From Leucocoprinus leucothites (taxonomy: Eukaryota > Basidiomycota > Agaricomycetes > Agaricales > Agaricaceae): DNA of 64,000 nt. Made by a program: the position numbers and the translations under genes. The DNA lies in NCBI GenBank assembly GCA_013368445.1, contig JAACJO010000001.1:3472001-3536000 (forward strand). Direction: 5' to 3'. The notes beneath the pieces were generated by a model, which was not told the origin of the DNA, searched no databases, and saw only the letters and a list, made by a program, of their open reading frames with translations. Positions within the stretch are counted from its first letter, which is position 1. Each line of letters opens with the position of its first letter. Positions 47,622 to 58,810 of this stretch are shown here, piece after piece.

Positions 47622-48009
47622 GGTAACAGAGGGTGTGCAAACCTTTGCGAGAGTGAAGTGAGTATTTATGTTCAATGATACACGTGGATGAGGTAGGATC
47701 AATTACCGTTGTACACCTATCCAAAAATTCAAGTGGGAGCTGACAGCGGATAGGGAAGTAGAATGACCAATCAGTATTGAGAATACGAATCTGGAAGTGA
47801 CTGCGAGTTCCCAGCTGCTTTAAGCGCATGGTGAGAGACCCAGAACTAGCCTATCTGGGGGCCTACGGCTTAGAATCCGATTGATCTGTAAGTTCCATCG
47901 GATTCACCGTCGGGTTTCATATCTTGTAAAGCACTATCTGGGGGTATGTTAACGCCAAGCATTACAAGATTCTGATAGAGGTGTTCTGTATGAACTTGCG
48001 GAACACAGT
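47622..48009. promoter_or_regulatory. OMT2 upstream region
   Basis: Matches the OMT1 upstream region as far as about 47850 (through the GAGAGACCCAGAAC stretch) and then diverges, the same point at which FunK1 sequence begins in copy D. Should contain the OMT2 promoter. Confidence 0.5.
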
Positions 48010-48440
48010 GAACTATTTCTGTATGATTCTGAGAGAGTAGAAGTCCGGGGGAAAAAGGTTCCATGTGTATGATACAGTATGTTCAGCAGAGATCCTTCTC
48101 GGTTCACGCGTTGTGTTCTCACGCTATCACCTCCGACACTTTGGCCCGACTCAGCTTACTTCACCACCAAGCTCATCGATCAATCGATCAAGTCTGACCT
48201 TCGTCTACTTGATAAGTTTCTGGTCCGCTCACTGGGAGACCATCACAACTTCGCCCCCTCAATGTCAGTTGTTATACGCAGCATGGCAAAGGTAGTCCCC
48301 AATCTTGTCGCCCCTTCAATATCCTTGGCTCACGGCTTCTATTCTGACATCTCAGCAGGGCTTAACCCTCTCACTCAAACGAGCTTCCCATTCTACAGAG
48401 AACCAGCACATAGGATGTCATGGACCCGTGTCCACTCGTC
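48010..48440. repeat. Repeat V, copy 2
   Basis: Second copy of 40516-40950. Homology stops at about 48440, exactly before the CACGTCCTACTCCGAGC start of repeat U in the other copy. Confidence 0.65.
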
Positions 48441-49386
48441 TTGATGGTTCGGTGATCATAAGCAGTAGCAAGTATAGCATAGCCTCTTGGAATTCCCAAA
48501 TATCTCCCCTATTATCCCATTCCAATGTCTCGGATTCCCGACTCCCTATATATTTACTACCCCACCCGAAGCCCAACACAAACGTCTTCCGCTCCCTCGC
48601 ACCTGAAGCCCCCCAACTTAAGGACTACTTGCGGAGACTAAGTCCTGCTTGGGGCCACTGCATAGTTTTACGCGGTTGACTACTTTAGGTTCTGCGTTGC
48701 GGGAATACCCCGACGTGGGATCTGAACGTTGCCCGGCTTCCGACAGGTCTTACACTACCTCATGCATGAGCGATGTCATTTGGTGGCATCGAAGTCATAT
48801 CTTGTTCGAGACTACTATAACGTGACTGTCATTTGTCCAGGCCCTAGGTCGAAGGCTGTCGTCCTTGGTGTCGGCAGACTGGGCATAATCTCGAGATGCC
48901 TTTGGGCCATTTCTGGCGACTAGAGCACGAACACGATGAGATCAAGCGGTGATTTCATTCATGGTACGTTTTGTTCGCTGATAGTCTATATTTGAGTTAT
49001 ATTTAACGACAGATTTTTGTACCCAGTCGACTTGATTCTTAGATGAGCCTGAGTTTTACTTCTGAGTGAATTTACAGGTCTAATGCGACAACTGCTAGCG
49101 CTGAGGTCAAGTCCTGTCCGGGGCCATTGTGTAATTCTATGTGGTTGACTTCGCCTGTGTCCTGCACCTGGAGAAACTCTGGCCTGGAATATAGGTGTAT
49201 GACTGGCTTTCGACAGGTCTTGGCTGGCCATTCTGTGTGGCAGCGATATACTCCAGCAGATTTCGGACGCTAGTTTATGGGGAAATCGTGCGAGTGGACG
49301 AATGTGAGGGCCATGGATATGGCTCTTGATATGGTCGCTTTGTTTACACATGACCTTGGAGAATTCTTACTTTGATGTTTAATTCA
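48441..49386. other. Spacer with membrane-gene scraps
   Basis: Positions 48590-48830 share stretches with the inverted region 56280-56420 (LSP.RGHC.VLRG and GFRQVL..). No intact frame. The rest holds nothing recognisable. Confidence 0.4.
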
Positions 49387-49939
49387 GTGATTTGTCCCTT
49401 GGCGCAAGGCCCACCCCGAGTTATTTTTAAATATCAAAAGCTGCGAGAATGCGTGTAATGGTCAATCCGGCATCAGGACCCACCCCTCTCCCCTCCTGCA
49501 ATTTTCTTCTATGTTATCTCGAATATGGAGGCTCCGGTTTAGATTTGTTGTCTTTCATCCATTGATTCCCGCCATCATGCATGACGCACAAAGCTGTGGA
49601 ACTCCTAGCACCGACACCCCCGACTAGCTCGACTGAACATGATCAAATGTTTTGCTGATCGATCGAGCTACCCGAGCTTCAGCTTCCAGCTTTACCGCTT
49701 TAGCAACTCTGAAGAGGCTGGGCCTTCCACTCACCATGGTATTTGGCTCCTGCCTACATTTACTAAGTAGTCTCTTGATGTCGGCGATGGGTATCAGCAC
49801 ATGGCACTTATCGCATCGTGATGTGGATAATCATTCTGTGGTTCACACTGTAACAGGAGAATGCTGATTTGATCCTTGCCAACTCCATCACGTTTTTCAG
49901 CTATAAAGCCGATGAGGTCGCTGGACTATCTTTATCGTC
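49387..49939 (+). promoter_or_regulatory. 7TM gene upstream region, also found at 63190-63400
   Basis: Positions 49387-49580 are nearly identical to 63190-63380. Here about 360 bp (49581-49940) separate this block from the coding start; in the right-hand copy the two are joined directly. Either an insertion here or a deletion there. Confidence 0.65.
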
Positions 49940-51150
49940 ATGGCCAATCCCACTCTACCCAATCCTGACGTTTACCTCAACCACTTGACCCTGGACCTAG
50001 CAAATCAGTTTGAGACCACAAGAAATGTCTACCTGGTTTTCTTGGCTGTAGGTCTCTACTACCTTAGGCCGTTTGGTGCTCTCACCAGCTCATCGAATTG
50101 ACCAGGTCGCTATTTGGGATGTTTTGATTTATATCCCGGACGACGTTAATATTATTTTGTCGAATCAATTTGGTGCCACCATGGTTTGCTTCGTTAGCAC
50201 TAGGTAAATATGTCGTTTGTTCGTCATAAATACTGGAACTAAAACCGCAAGGAAGACTGCTTGCAATCGTGTATATGATCCTCCTCGTTTTCTCTCTAAG
50301 TCTGTCTCTCAAAAGTTTAATTTGTAGGATAGTACTTCGTCCTGACACCAGTTTTTCTAGCCCACCCTGTTTCTGACTGCACTTCAATGAAGATAGCCAT
50401 GGCAGTTTTCTGTTTATCAACTTTATACACCACATCCTTTCTTTTCCTTCGACGCTTTCATGCAGTTTTCTCCAATCATCGCAAAATTCGTTGGTTTTTC
50501 AGCTTTCTGTGGTTTGGAACATCCATGGTTACAATTCTTGGTCCTATTGGCATTAGAGCGACGCACATCCCAGGAACTGGCTACTGCACATTCGATTAGG
50601 TCAACAGCTCCGCAGCAGTTGCTGATTTCCTCCCTGCCGCCTTTGATGCTTTGGTGTTCCTTGGGATTTCCTACAAGTTGATATTCAGTTATGCCGAAGT
50701 TGGGATATTTGACGGTGCCAGCTGGAAGACATTTTTCAAAGCAAATCTTCCTCCTATCTCTCGAGCTCTTTTAAGAGGCTGTCAACAGTACTACATGTGA
50801 GTCGCCACCGACGCCTCCGTATCGGAAGCAAGGCCCAGCTGAGCAAATATCAACTTGATAGGATCGTATTTATATTGACAATTGCCGCAGGGATCCCCTT
50901 GTATCTTCCCAGTGTCCCGGTTATGTACCGTCCGATGCTCACGTTCACTAATCACGTAGTGGCCGCATCGATGGCTTGTCGTGTTTTCCGTAATCTCCAA
51001 AAACTTTATTCTGGTACTCAATCATCTGAATCAGTGGTGCCACGTGGAGGTTCCGATATACTACATATTGGTGGAGATGTTTGGCCTAAACCTACGGGGT
51101 CAAGCCAACACTCATCCGAGTCATTCTCGGGGATTGACACTTTGGCATAG
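49940..51150 (+). pseudogene. 7TM membrane protein, copy G1, with an in-frame stop
   Basis: Exons 49940-50047, 50106-50203, 50256-50299, 50361-50796 and 50862-51150 match the intact paralogue at 57562-58810 in phase and nearly in length (324 codons). The encoded protein has the hydrophobic profile of Agaricomycete seven-helix membrane proteins of unknown role: WDVLIYIPDDV, LLAIVYMILLVFSL, FLFLRRFHAVFS, DFLPAAFDALVFLGISYK, LTIAAGIPLYLPS. One TAG at 50597-50599 (after GTGYCTFD) breaks exon 4. A truncated four-helix product is possible but unlikely to be functional. Confidence 0.75.
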
Positions 51151-51189
51151 CACCAAGCTCCATGATTGTACTCCCTGTGAGCGTGCACC

Positions 51190-51597
51190 ATGCACCGAGT
51201 GCTCACTGGCAGAAGTAATCAGCTTTCGTGTGACGTCCGTAAAGCGATGGCGGCGACAAGTCGAGTCCTCGTTCGTGAGTCGGATTTCATGATGAAGTCC
51301 ATTGATACAAGGCTGAGCCCCAAAACAGAAGACTACATCACGCAGGGTGGTGTTCGTGTGCCCGACAATGAGCGCACCCTAAAACAAGCCCAACACCTCT
51401 GTTGCCTAACTACCGCATCGGACGGATTCGCCAATACCGTACTGGTGCCGCAATGATGGTCCTGTGTAACAGCCAAGAGCGGACACTGGATGATTTTATT
51501 CAGCTTGGAAAAGCGGCTGGTCTTGGATTCGTCAAAGTTTGGGACTTAGGAGAAATCGGCGCTGTTGAATCCGCACCAGGAAATTTTGAGAAGTAGT
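51190..51597 (+). pseudogene. O-methyltransferase C-terminal fragment, inverted
   Basis: Matches the last exon of OMT2 on the opposite strand: VRKAMAATSRVLVRESDFM, PKTEDYITQGGVRVPDNERTLKQAQ, NSQERTLDDFIQLGKAAGL, GEIGAVE. It lacks 12 nt after DFM and one base before CLPN-Y, so the frame breaks near 51400. It abuts the end of the 7TM pseudogene. Confidence 0.88.
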
Positions 51598-51950
51598 TAG
51601 TTGATATGGGTTGCTGTCAGGCCACTAACGAGTAATTAACGGTACATCTGTAACCTCCATCCAAGCCGTCACTAGTTTTTGACGTGTACGTATGCATGTA
51701 TGTGGCCGGTTATCGCAGTTCGGTCCCCCACGGTCGATCTCGGTGTTGCGATCCTGTACCTGCTGTTTGTCCGCGAGTTGTCCCTGTACCGCGAATGGCC
51801 ACGCTTGGCTTCTAATGAGGATGACCAACATTGAATCAGGTGCTGTGTCGGCTCGGGAGTTCTCTGGTGTGAACTTTGAGAACAGGACTTGTCGATTAAT
51901 TGTGATAAGGATATCATACATTAACGGTATATGATCATACTCTAAAGGTA
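51598..51950. repeat. Inverted copy of the FunK1-OMT spacer
   Basis: Reverse complement of 45400-45735 and 40080-40405. No gene. Confidence 0.65.
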
Positions 51951-52130
51951 TGGCGGGTAGATCAATCGGTGTTTTTGCGCCTTTGCAGCCGTATACTCAT
52001 ACGCTGGGGCTCGGTGTTCTTCCGCTTCCTCCGAGTCGAAGATTGCTGTGACTGTGATGAGGGTTGCTCAGCATCCGCTCCAACCATCGGGCGGCTTACA
52101 CTCCCTCTTCGTTTTCCTGTACCTCTTGCT
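51951..52130 (-). pseudogene. FunK1 C-terminal tail remnant
   Basis: Reverse complement reads SSQSQQSST-RRKRKN, EPQRMSIRLQ and a stop, the tail of the D/E type FunK1 genes. Only the last 45 or so codons are present. The complete FunK1-F tail begins 170 bp further on. Confidence 0.8.
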
Positions 52131-52302
52131 CTAAAAATTCACGCTTGATGAATTCAATCTTTCAAGTTTGACAACCCGGAGATTATCTCGAAACCGGGAA
52201 ATATAACAACATGTATGCCCAAAGAAATCTGATATAGGTTTCAGTGAAGTAAGGATATGGTACATGAAAAGGTATATGGATTCTAAAGAAGCATTGAGCG
52301 TA

Positions 52303-55045
52303 TCAATCGGTATTCGGGCGCTTACGCAGTCTCATACTCATGCGTTGAGGTTCAGAACCCTTCCGCTTCCTTGAGGTTGATAATTCCTGTGACCGCACGG
52401 AGGTTTGCACGGCATCCGCCTTTCCCTTTCCCCTGGTTCCCTTCTTTTGGCCATTGGATGTACCCTTGTCGTTGTCATTGGCAAGCGGCTGTTCTCGAGA
52501 AGCTGACAAGGGGTCAAGAGGTGGAGGATTTAACTTGACCTTGTCGTTGACCTCATCCGCGACTGTGGCTAGCTTGTGAAAATATTTTGAAGTCTTCCCA
52601 TAGAGAGAATAGAAGTCTTGTTTCACAGGTGCATCCGGTAGAGAGTGGCAGAGTTTGTAAAGCATAACATGGACGGAACCCAACAAGCCGGGAAATAGTT
52701 TTGTACGGAGATCTGGGTGGAATGCGTTTGAAACATATTCTCGATGTAGGCCTTTGAAGAAATTGATACGAAATGCGTCGGGGGTCAAATCGTTGGTAAA
52801 AAGCCAGGAGAAAACTTCACTCGACCCGCCATATTCAACTTTGCCGAGCGCAACCCAGAATCCGATCCACGTGAGAGACTCGAGATCGTGGTGAAAGAAG
52901 AAAATTGGCTTGCTGGTGTGGCCATCCTGAGAGACAAGTACGGAATTGAGAGATTCTGTGGGACTCCCAGGTAGGTGTGTTTCAAGGTCCACGGGAAGGT
53001 CCTGTGCCACGAATTTCAGCTTTGAGCCTTGGTGTATCTCAACCGGCATGAAAAACGGGGTCCCCTGAGGGGAGGCAGCATTAGCGGCCTGTCAAACTTG
53101 GCAAAAGTAGACACACCATTTTTGGGTCGATAACATTTTCTCCTGTCCTGTTGAACTCCCTCGCATACTCAAGGTCGCTCAACAGCCCTCGAGTCCGACC
53201 ATGCACTGTTACAATAATAATATTACCGGTGCTGACATCCCGGTGCACCCACCCAGCGAGGAACAGAAGAACTAAGGCTAGAGTTAAAAGGCATCAGCAA
53301 CACCTATCCACACGCGAAATCGCGACGCACCAATAAACACGTCCTCAATTGCTTTAAAAGACGTTGACAAGTCTTTGGCGTCGTGAAGCGCATAGCCAAC
53401 ACTGCTGTAAACAAGGCGGTATTGCTTCTTGACAATATAATCACGAAACCCATATCGAGGCCTCGATGAAACGGAATTCGGACGATTGCTGGCGCCAGAG
53501 GGACGTGACATTGTAGATTTTTTCCTCGTGTGCATGGCGGATTGCGATGCTGAGGATTCGAGGTTTTTAGCAGGTATTATGGCCGGATCAGCTACCGCTT
53601 CAGCATGGCGCTCCCGAGTTTCTTTTCCCCATCCATCACATTCGATTTGCATGAAGGGCAAGTTGCGAGGGAAGTCCGTAAGGGCCTCCTTGATCAGCGG
53701 TCGCAAGTAGCCTTCGGTTGCCCACTCGTAGTCTTCGTCCCGCACTTGTTTCAACTTGTCAAAGATGGCCTTTTGGATTTGCCGTTCGGTCTGTGAACCC
53801 TCATCAAGCCAGACATCTTTGAGCGCCACTCGCTTTCCCGTCTCTACGACCTGAACATTGGCGAGCGACCCATCAATTAGTCGAACCTCCTCGGCCTCCC
53901 ATACTCGCGTCTTCCTCCCGGTGATGCATGCGACTCGTGGATTGAAGATCGGGTTGATTGTCCGATAGTATCGCGTTCCACCCTCAGCCTTGATCTCGTA
54001 GATGAAGCGTTCTTTTGTTCGGTAGGTGACCCGTCGGACAGAAGGGTCGAATCCAATCTCCAATTCCTTTGCGAAGAGAAAGGAGACGAAGACCTTGACA
54101 AATGTCCATGGATCCTGTAAACGGTCTATGAGAGCGTGCTAACACAACGGGGTAAGCGCCAAATACCTCAATCCAGTTAAACCCATCGGTCTTCATGGAA
54201 TGCGACCGCGAGAAGTACCACACCGACATCATATCTTTTTCAATACTAATCTTGCCGGGAATCAGTTGAGTTCGCTTCAACAAGTAGGACTGGCTTCGTA
54301 CCCCATATGTCCACATTCGGCACGGGTCATTATTCATGATGTGACTCGCTGCACTGATGATCTTCAGGCGATTCTGGGCGACCGTATGAGTGTTTGAAGA
54401 AGCATTACATCGAGTACTCACATCACGAGTCACTTCTGGATCGTTACTGTTCTTGAATTCCGCAACCACGGCTGCATCCGACAGCGTGATTTTTCCACCA
54501 GTGTATTCATTTCGTAGCACAAAGGCGTCAGGTTTGAAGCCACCACCACTAATATCTCCCTCCACCACCTTGTTTCCGCAGTCGGTGTAGAAGAACCGAC
54601 GGGTGCGATCGTCGTTGTTGCCACCTTGGGGCACCATATCCTTGATGATTTTGGTGAGCTTGCCGAACACTACAGCTTCGGATTCATGCTCACTGGCATC
54701 TGGAGTCTTTTCGGATGCCTTTTTAGAGGTTGCCTTCGCAGGAGGCTCGGTTATGCTGGCGAAAGTGCCAGGGCGCCAATTTCCGGTAGATGTTAAATGA
54801 TTCTTTTTCTTCAAGGCGCTCACTGCGCTGTCAACGAGGTCGTTGTCCGGGTTGAAGGGGGAGTAGTGACTAAAGAACGCGTTGATGGGACACCGTAAGA
54901 GTTCTGGAGCCATTTGTTCAGCAATCTCTGACCGGATTTTGTGCTGGGCAAATGCTCCAAGGTCTCCCTTCGTGCTGCGCGGTGTATCACTATATGTTAT
55001 GTCAGCGATCACATGACGCTGAATTCAGCATCACGTGGACTCACG
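52303..55045 (-). CDS. FunK1 protein kinase, copy F (inverted; start codon uncertain)
   Basis: Exons 2-7 are 54989-54422, 54373-54302, 54250-54167, 54114-53331, 53277-53117 and 53064-52303, all open and in phase (809 codons). Motifs: DTPRSTKGDLGAF, VALKDVWLDEGSQTER, HRDVSTGN, SDLEYAREFNRT, GTPFFMPVE, tail RLRKRPNTD. Exon 1 ends at 55045 after VASAIS, but the ATG used in copies C and E is missing here (GTGCCTTCG in its place), so the true 5' end is unclear. The tail (52303-53064) is nearer to copy B in sequence while the front is nearer to E, which suggests past gene conversion. Confidence 0.75.
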
Positions 55046-55545
55046 AAATCGCAGACGCCACAGAAGTCAAGCCGGGGTCCAACGAGCGAGGAGGCGTAAC
55101 TGGTACGGATGATTGTCTATAGAAAATGGTTGACGAAGGCACTACGCGAGAAAACAGGTGAAGCCTGACACATTGCTTGACGAGCTTGATGACTCCGAGC
55201 CTAACATTATGATCGAGCGTGCACGGTTAGTTGTGGATTTCTCCGGCTCAGAGCTGTTCAGAGCAAAAGTAGTCAAGAGGAAGTAGGTGGGTGAAAGTGA
55301 GATGGAGGTGAGAGCTAGCAATACAATTACCACCTTGATGCTATTTAAGCCAACTAGCCTCATCAAGGCATCCACCCGTCAATACACGTTTCCTCCCATG
55401 CAGTCTTGTTTTCAGACAAAGCAATACTGAAGCGGTGGCGAATCCAAGAGAAGCTGCCAGCGATCAACCCTGACTTAGTGTCATCGCCTTAGTAGAGGCT
55501 TCTGTCCGAAAATACTAGGCGATGCTATCTATCTCTTCGTGCACT
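55046..55545 (-). repeat. Inverted FunK1 upstream repeat
   Basis: Reverse complement of 31480-31990 and 42160-42640. Homology ends near 55545, where 7TM-related sequence begins. Confidence 0.65.
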
Positions 55546-55614
55546 GACTCATTCGTGCTATTCGGATTACTCGATGGTCGTCGCACTTGGCTCGAAGTGT
55601 CGACTGCAAGCTGC

Positions 55615-56304
55615 TCAAACTTGGAGCGTAGGCTCTTGACCACCTGCAGAGATTCTCCGTCGATATCCTGGGAGTTCGTAGTCGGCCTGAACGACCCACA
55701 AGGCGGAAAAGAGGGTCTGCAGGGGCTTCAGGACGAAATCCAGACCGGAATGATGTAACCGAGAGTCAGCCAGCCGTGGAATTCGGGGATATCTTTGCCA
55801 CTGGACCCTGTACAATAGCTGGTCGTCAGATATCGCTTCATAGCACTTTACAAGCACAGAACACTTGCCTTGATAACTCGTATGACTTGGGTAATATTCA
55901 GCCACCAGCGCCAAGAATATATCAAAGATGTGGAATATTATGATTGTACTGAGTACAACCACGGAACTCGCCGTTGTCGCAAATGCGTCAATCCCCGAAA
56001 ACGATGATTGTTGGCTCAACTCCGTAGGTTTAGGTAGAACATCCCTGACGAATCGTACGTCAGACCCTGTACGTGGCCCCGCTGATCCAGATGAGTGGAC
56101 AGCGGGGTGGAGGTTTTTGAGATTACGGAAAACATGACAAGCCATCGATGCGGCCACTATGTGGTTCATGAATGTGAGCATCGGGCGGTAAATAACTGGG
56201 ACACTGGGAAGATACAGTAGGATCCCTGCAGGGATCGTCAACACAAATATAGCAATAGTCTCAAACGGGATTTGACTTTGATGCCACCAAATATCGTCGC
56301 GCAA
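55615..56304 (-). pseudogene. 7TM C-terminal fragment in a fused open frame
   Basis: The first half repeats the end of the 7TM gene: FVLTIPAGILLYLPSVPVIYRPMLTF, HIVAASMACHVFRNLKNL, PKPTELSQQSSFSGIDAFA. Where the 7TM copy at 51150 stops, this frame continues with a hydrophobic stretch (VVVLSTIIIFHIFDIFLALVAEYY) of unknown origin. No proper start or upstream helices are joined to it. Best read as a chimeric remnant. Confidence 0.6.
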
Positions 56305-57561
56305 GCGTGAAACAGTATAAGACCTGTCGGAAGCCAGACAAGTGCTTAGATCCCCACGTAGAACTACGCAGTGGCCCCGAGCAGGACTTAACCTCCAGCT
56401 CTGTCCTTAAGCCGGGGAGCTTCAGGTATGGGGAATGGAGAACTTTTTGGAAGGCTTTGGGTCGATAGTAGATACAACGAAGTCGGAAATCCAAGTCATT
56501 CCCATGGTTGGAAGGCGGTCGAAAGGCGAGCTAGACTTGGAGTGAGATAGTAAAAAAGATTGTATTGCCAAGAGACTGTGTTGTACTCACTACTGTCTGG
56601 GATCAACAACCCAAGAAGGCAGAGAAACACAGGCTCATGAAATCCTACGTGTTATCGGTGGCTCTCCGTAAAGTTGGACGCTCGTTTGAGTGAGCCTATT
56701 CAAACCCTTCTAAGCCGCCAGGGTGGAAGCCATGAGCCAAGGATATCGAAGGGGCGACAAAATCGGAGACTACCTTTATCATGTTTCGCATAGATGCCTG
56801 TCATTGAAAGATCAAATTTTGATGATCTGCAACCAGGTGGATGAGAGGACTCAGTGGGTAGACAAAGGTAAGGATTGATGAGATAAACGAGGTAAATTGG
56901 TGGGGAAGTACGCTGACTCAGGAGAAAGTGCACTGAATGTCATGGCGCAAGTTTTCTTGAAAGTAGCCAGACTTCTGAGTCCTGGGAGTGATGAGGAGAA
57001 AAGATAAATCGTTCTCGAGCCAAGCATTCAAGACCTGTCGGATGCCAATCAACACCACGCTCTACCGACTCAAAGTCTGGTATGAGAAATAGATGGAGAC
57101 AGATGTGTAGAAATACACAGCGGCACCGAGCAGGACTTGAATCTGTGTAATGATGAGCGTGGAGACGTTGTAGAGGAAAGCGAGTCGCTGGCAAGTTGCA
57201 GGACTCGTTGTCACTTGTCACGAATATCCACGTGCTCACAACATCCGCGTATTGTATCTCACCTGTCGCCCCGAGCAAGCCCCTCAGGCATTACTCTACG
57301 GACTTGTGGAGTTGGCGAATCAAGTTATCGCCGGATACCACTAGTCATGGTACTTTCATACTGTTTTTTTTGTCATCCCTTCATGCTTCTGTAATCAAAA
57401 GTTCCGAAAGATTGTCTTCCATCCTAATATATCTAATAAAAGTTGGAAAGCCATATTATTCAGATCCAATGGGACACTATAAGTACTCTGGCGCATCTGT
57501 TTCTAGTAAAGGTGTTGATCAACAAAAATATCAACCGTGCAGCAGAGCTTCAACTTACAAA
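56305..57561. other. Spacer with repeat V inverted and gene scraps
   Basis: 56700-56940 is a diverged inverted copy of repeat V. 56300-56450 recalls 48590-48760. No gene is supported; minus frames of 77-112 codons are not conserved. Confidence 0.4.
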
Positions 57562-58810
57562 TTAGCACTGATTCGCTGTAACGTGTGCATTTGCAGGAAT
57601 AGTCACTATAGAGTTTGTGGTGGGCATAAAGCTAATCACTGGAAATGATGAATGCCGTCTTGGAGATTCTGATCGCACAGGCTTTGTCTGTGAAGGATCT
57701 CCGACTCCAAAGCGAAGGTCGGAGATCGCAGGGACACCGTCATGGAATGCTTGGACACTCAAATCGAGCAATTTCAGGTTACGGTAGACCCTGCATGCCA
57801 TGGATGCGTCCAATACCTCAACAACGACTTGGATCATAGGGATATAGATGCCCGGAAAACTAGGGGTGTATAAAAATGCCCCATAAGCAATGGTTGCGGC
57901 GCATCCAATCCTAGTAATGGTGTATCCTGAGCCTAGATGCGATAAACAAAGTGGTTTGAAACTTACATATAATATTGTTGACCGCCGCGCAGGAGTTCTC
58001 GAGAAATGGGTGGTAAGCGTCCATTGAAAAAGGAACGCCAGGTGACACCATTAGATTCGATGTCGACGTGATTTGATATGACTTTGTAGGAGATGGCAAT
58101 GAAAACCACAGCGTCGAAAAGAGCAGGTAAGAATCTCGCAGTTGCCGCGTAACCCCGACCACGGAGGTCATACATGTTGCAATACCCATCAATGTAGCGA
58201 GAGCCGAAGGCAATAGGCCCCAAAACTGCCACGCCATTGGCACCAAGCCAGAGAAAACCGAATATCCAAACAGCTTTGCGTTGTGCAGAGTACACTGCTT
58301 GTAGTCTGCGAAGGAAAAGGAATGAAGTGAAGATCATTCCGAGAAAACAGGCGGACCCTGTGGCAATTCTGATCCCATCGCAATTTGGAACCGGGGTGGC
58401 TAAACATGGATTATTCCTATTTATTGATCGGAACACTAGAAGACGCACTTAGGACAATTGCGGCAAATAAAACATAAACTATCGCGACTAGCCTTTTGGG
58501 CGTGTCAGATTCAGTCGGATCCTAAGCAACCTAGCTGTATAGTCGCCTGGAGAAGACAAAGCAAAAGGTGACAATCCCGAGATTATTGTATACAAGCTTG
58601 ATGTCTTCCGGAAGGTAAATCAACACGTCCCAGATACCAATCTAACCCAAATTGCCAATATATCAGCCGCATCATACTTGAGTTTAATAGACTGATGCTT
58701 ACGCCTAATACTGCCACACAAACATTTTTGGCAATTTCAAATCGGTGTGCCTCGTCTGGAGGAAGGTGGTTGAGAAGTGTATCAGGGTTCGGTAAAGTAG
58801 AATTAGCCAT
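57562..58810 (-). CDS. Seven-transmembrane protein of unknown function, copy G2 (intact)
   Basis: Exons 58810-58703, 58641-58547, 58492-58449, 58399-57967 and 57910-57562 give 342 aa. Predicted helices: WDVLIYLPEDI, LVAIVYVLFAAIVL, ATGSACFLGMIFTSFLFL, AVWIFGFLWLGANGVAVLG, FLPALFDAVVFIAISYK, CAATIAYGAFLYTPSF and VVVEVLDASMAC. A hydrophilic C-terminal tail of about 80 residues follows. This plan is common in mushroom genomes and has no assigned role; a receptor-like function is only a guess. Intron 2 starts with GC. Exons 1 and 3 match the paralogue at 49940 in length; exons 2 and 4 are 3 nt shorter. Confidence 0.78.
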
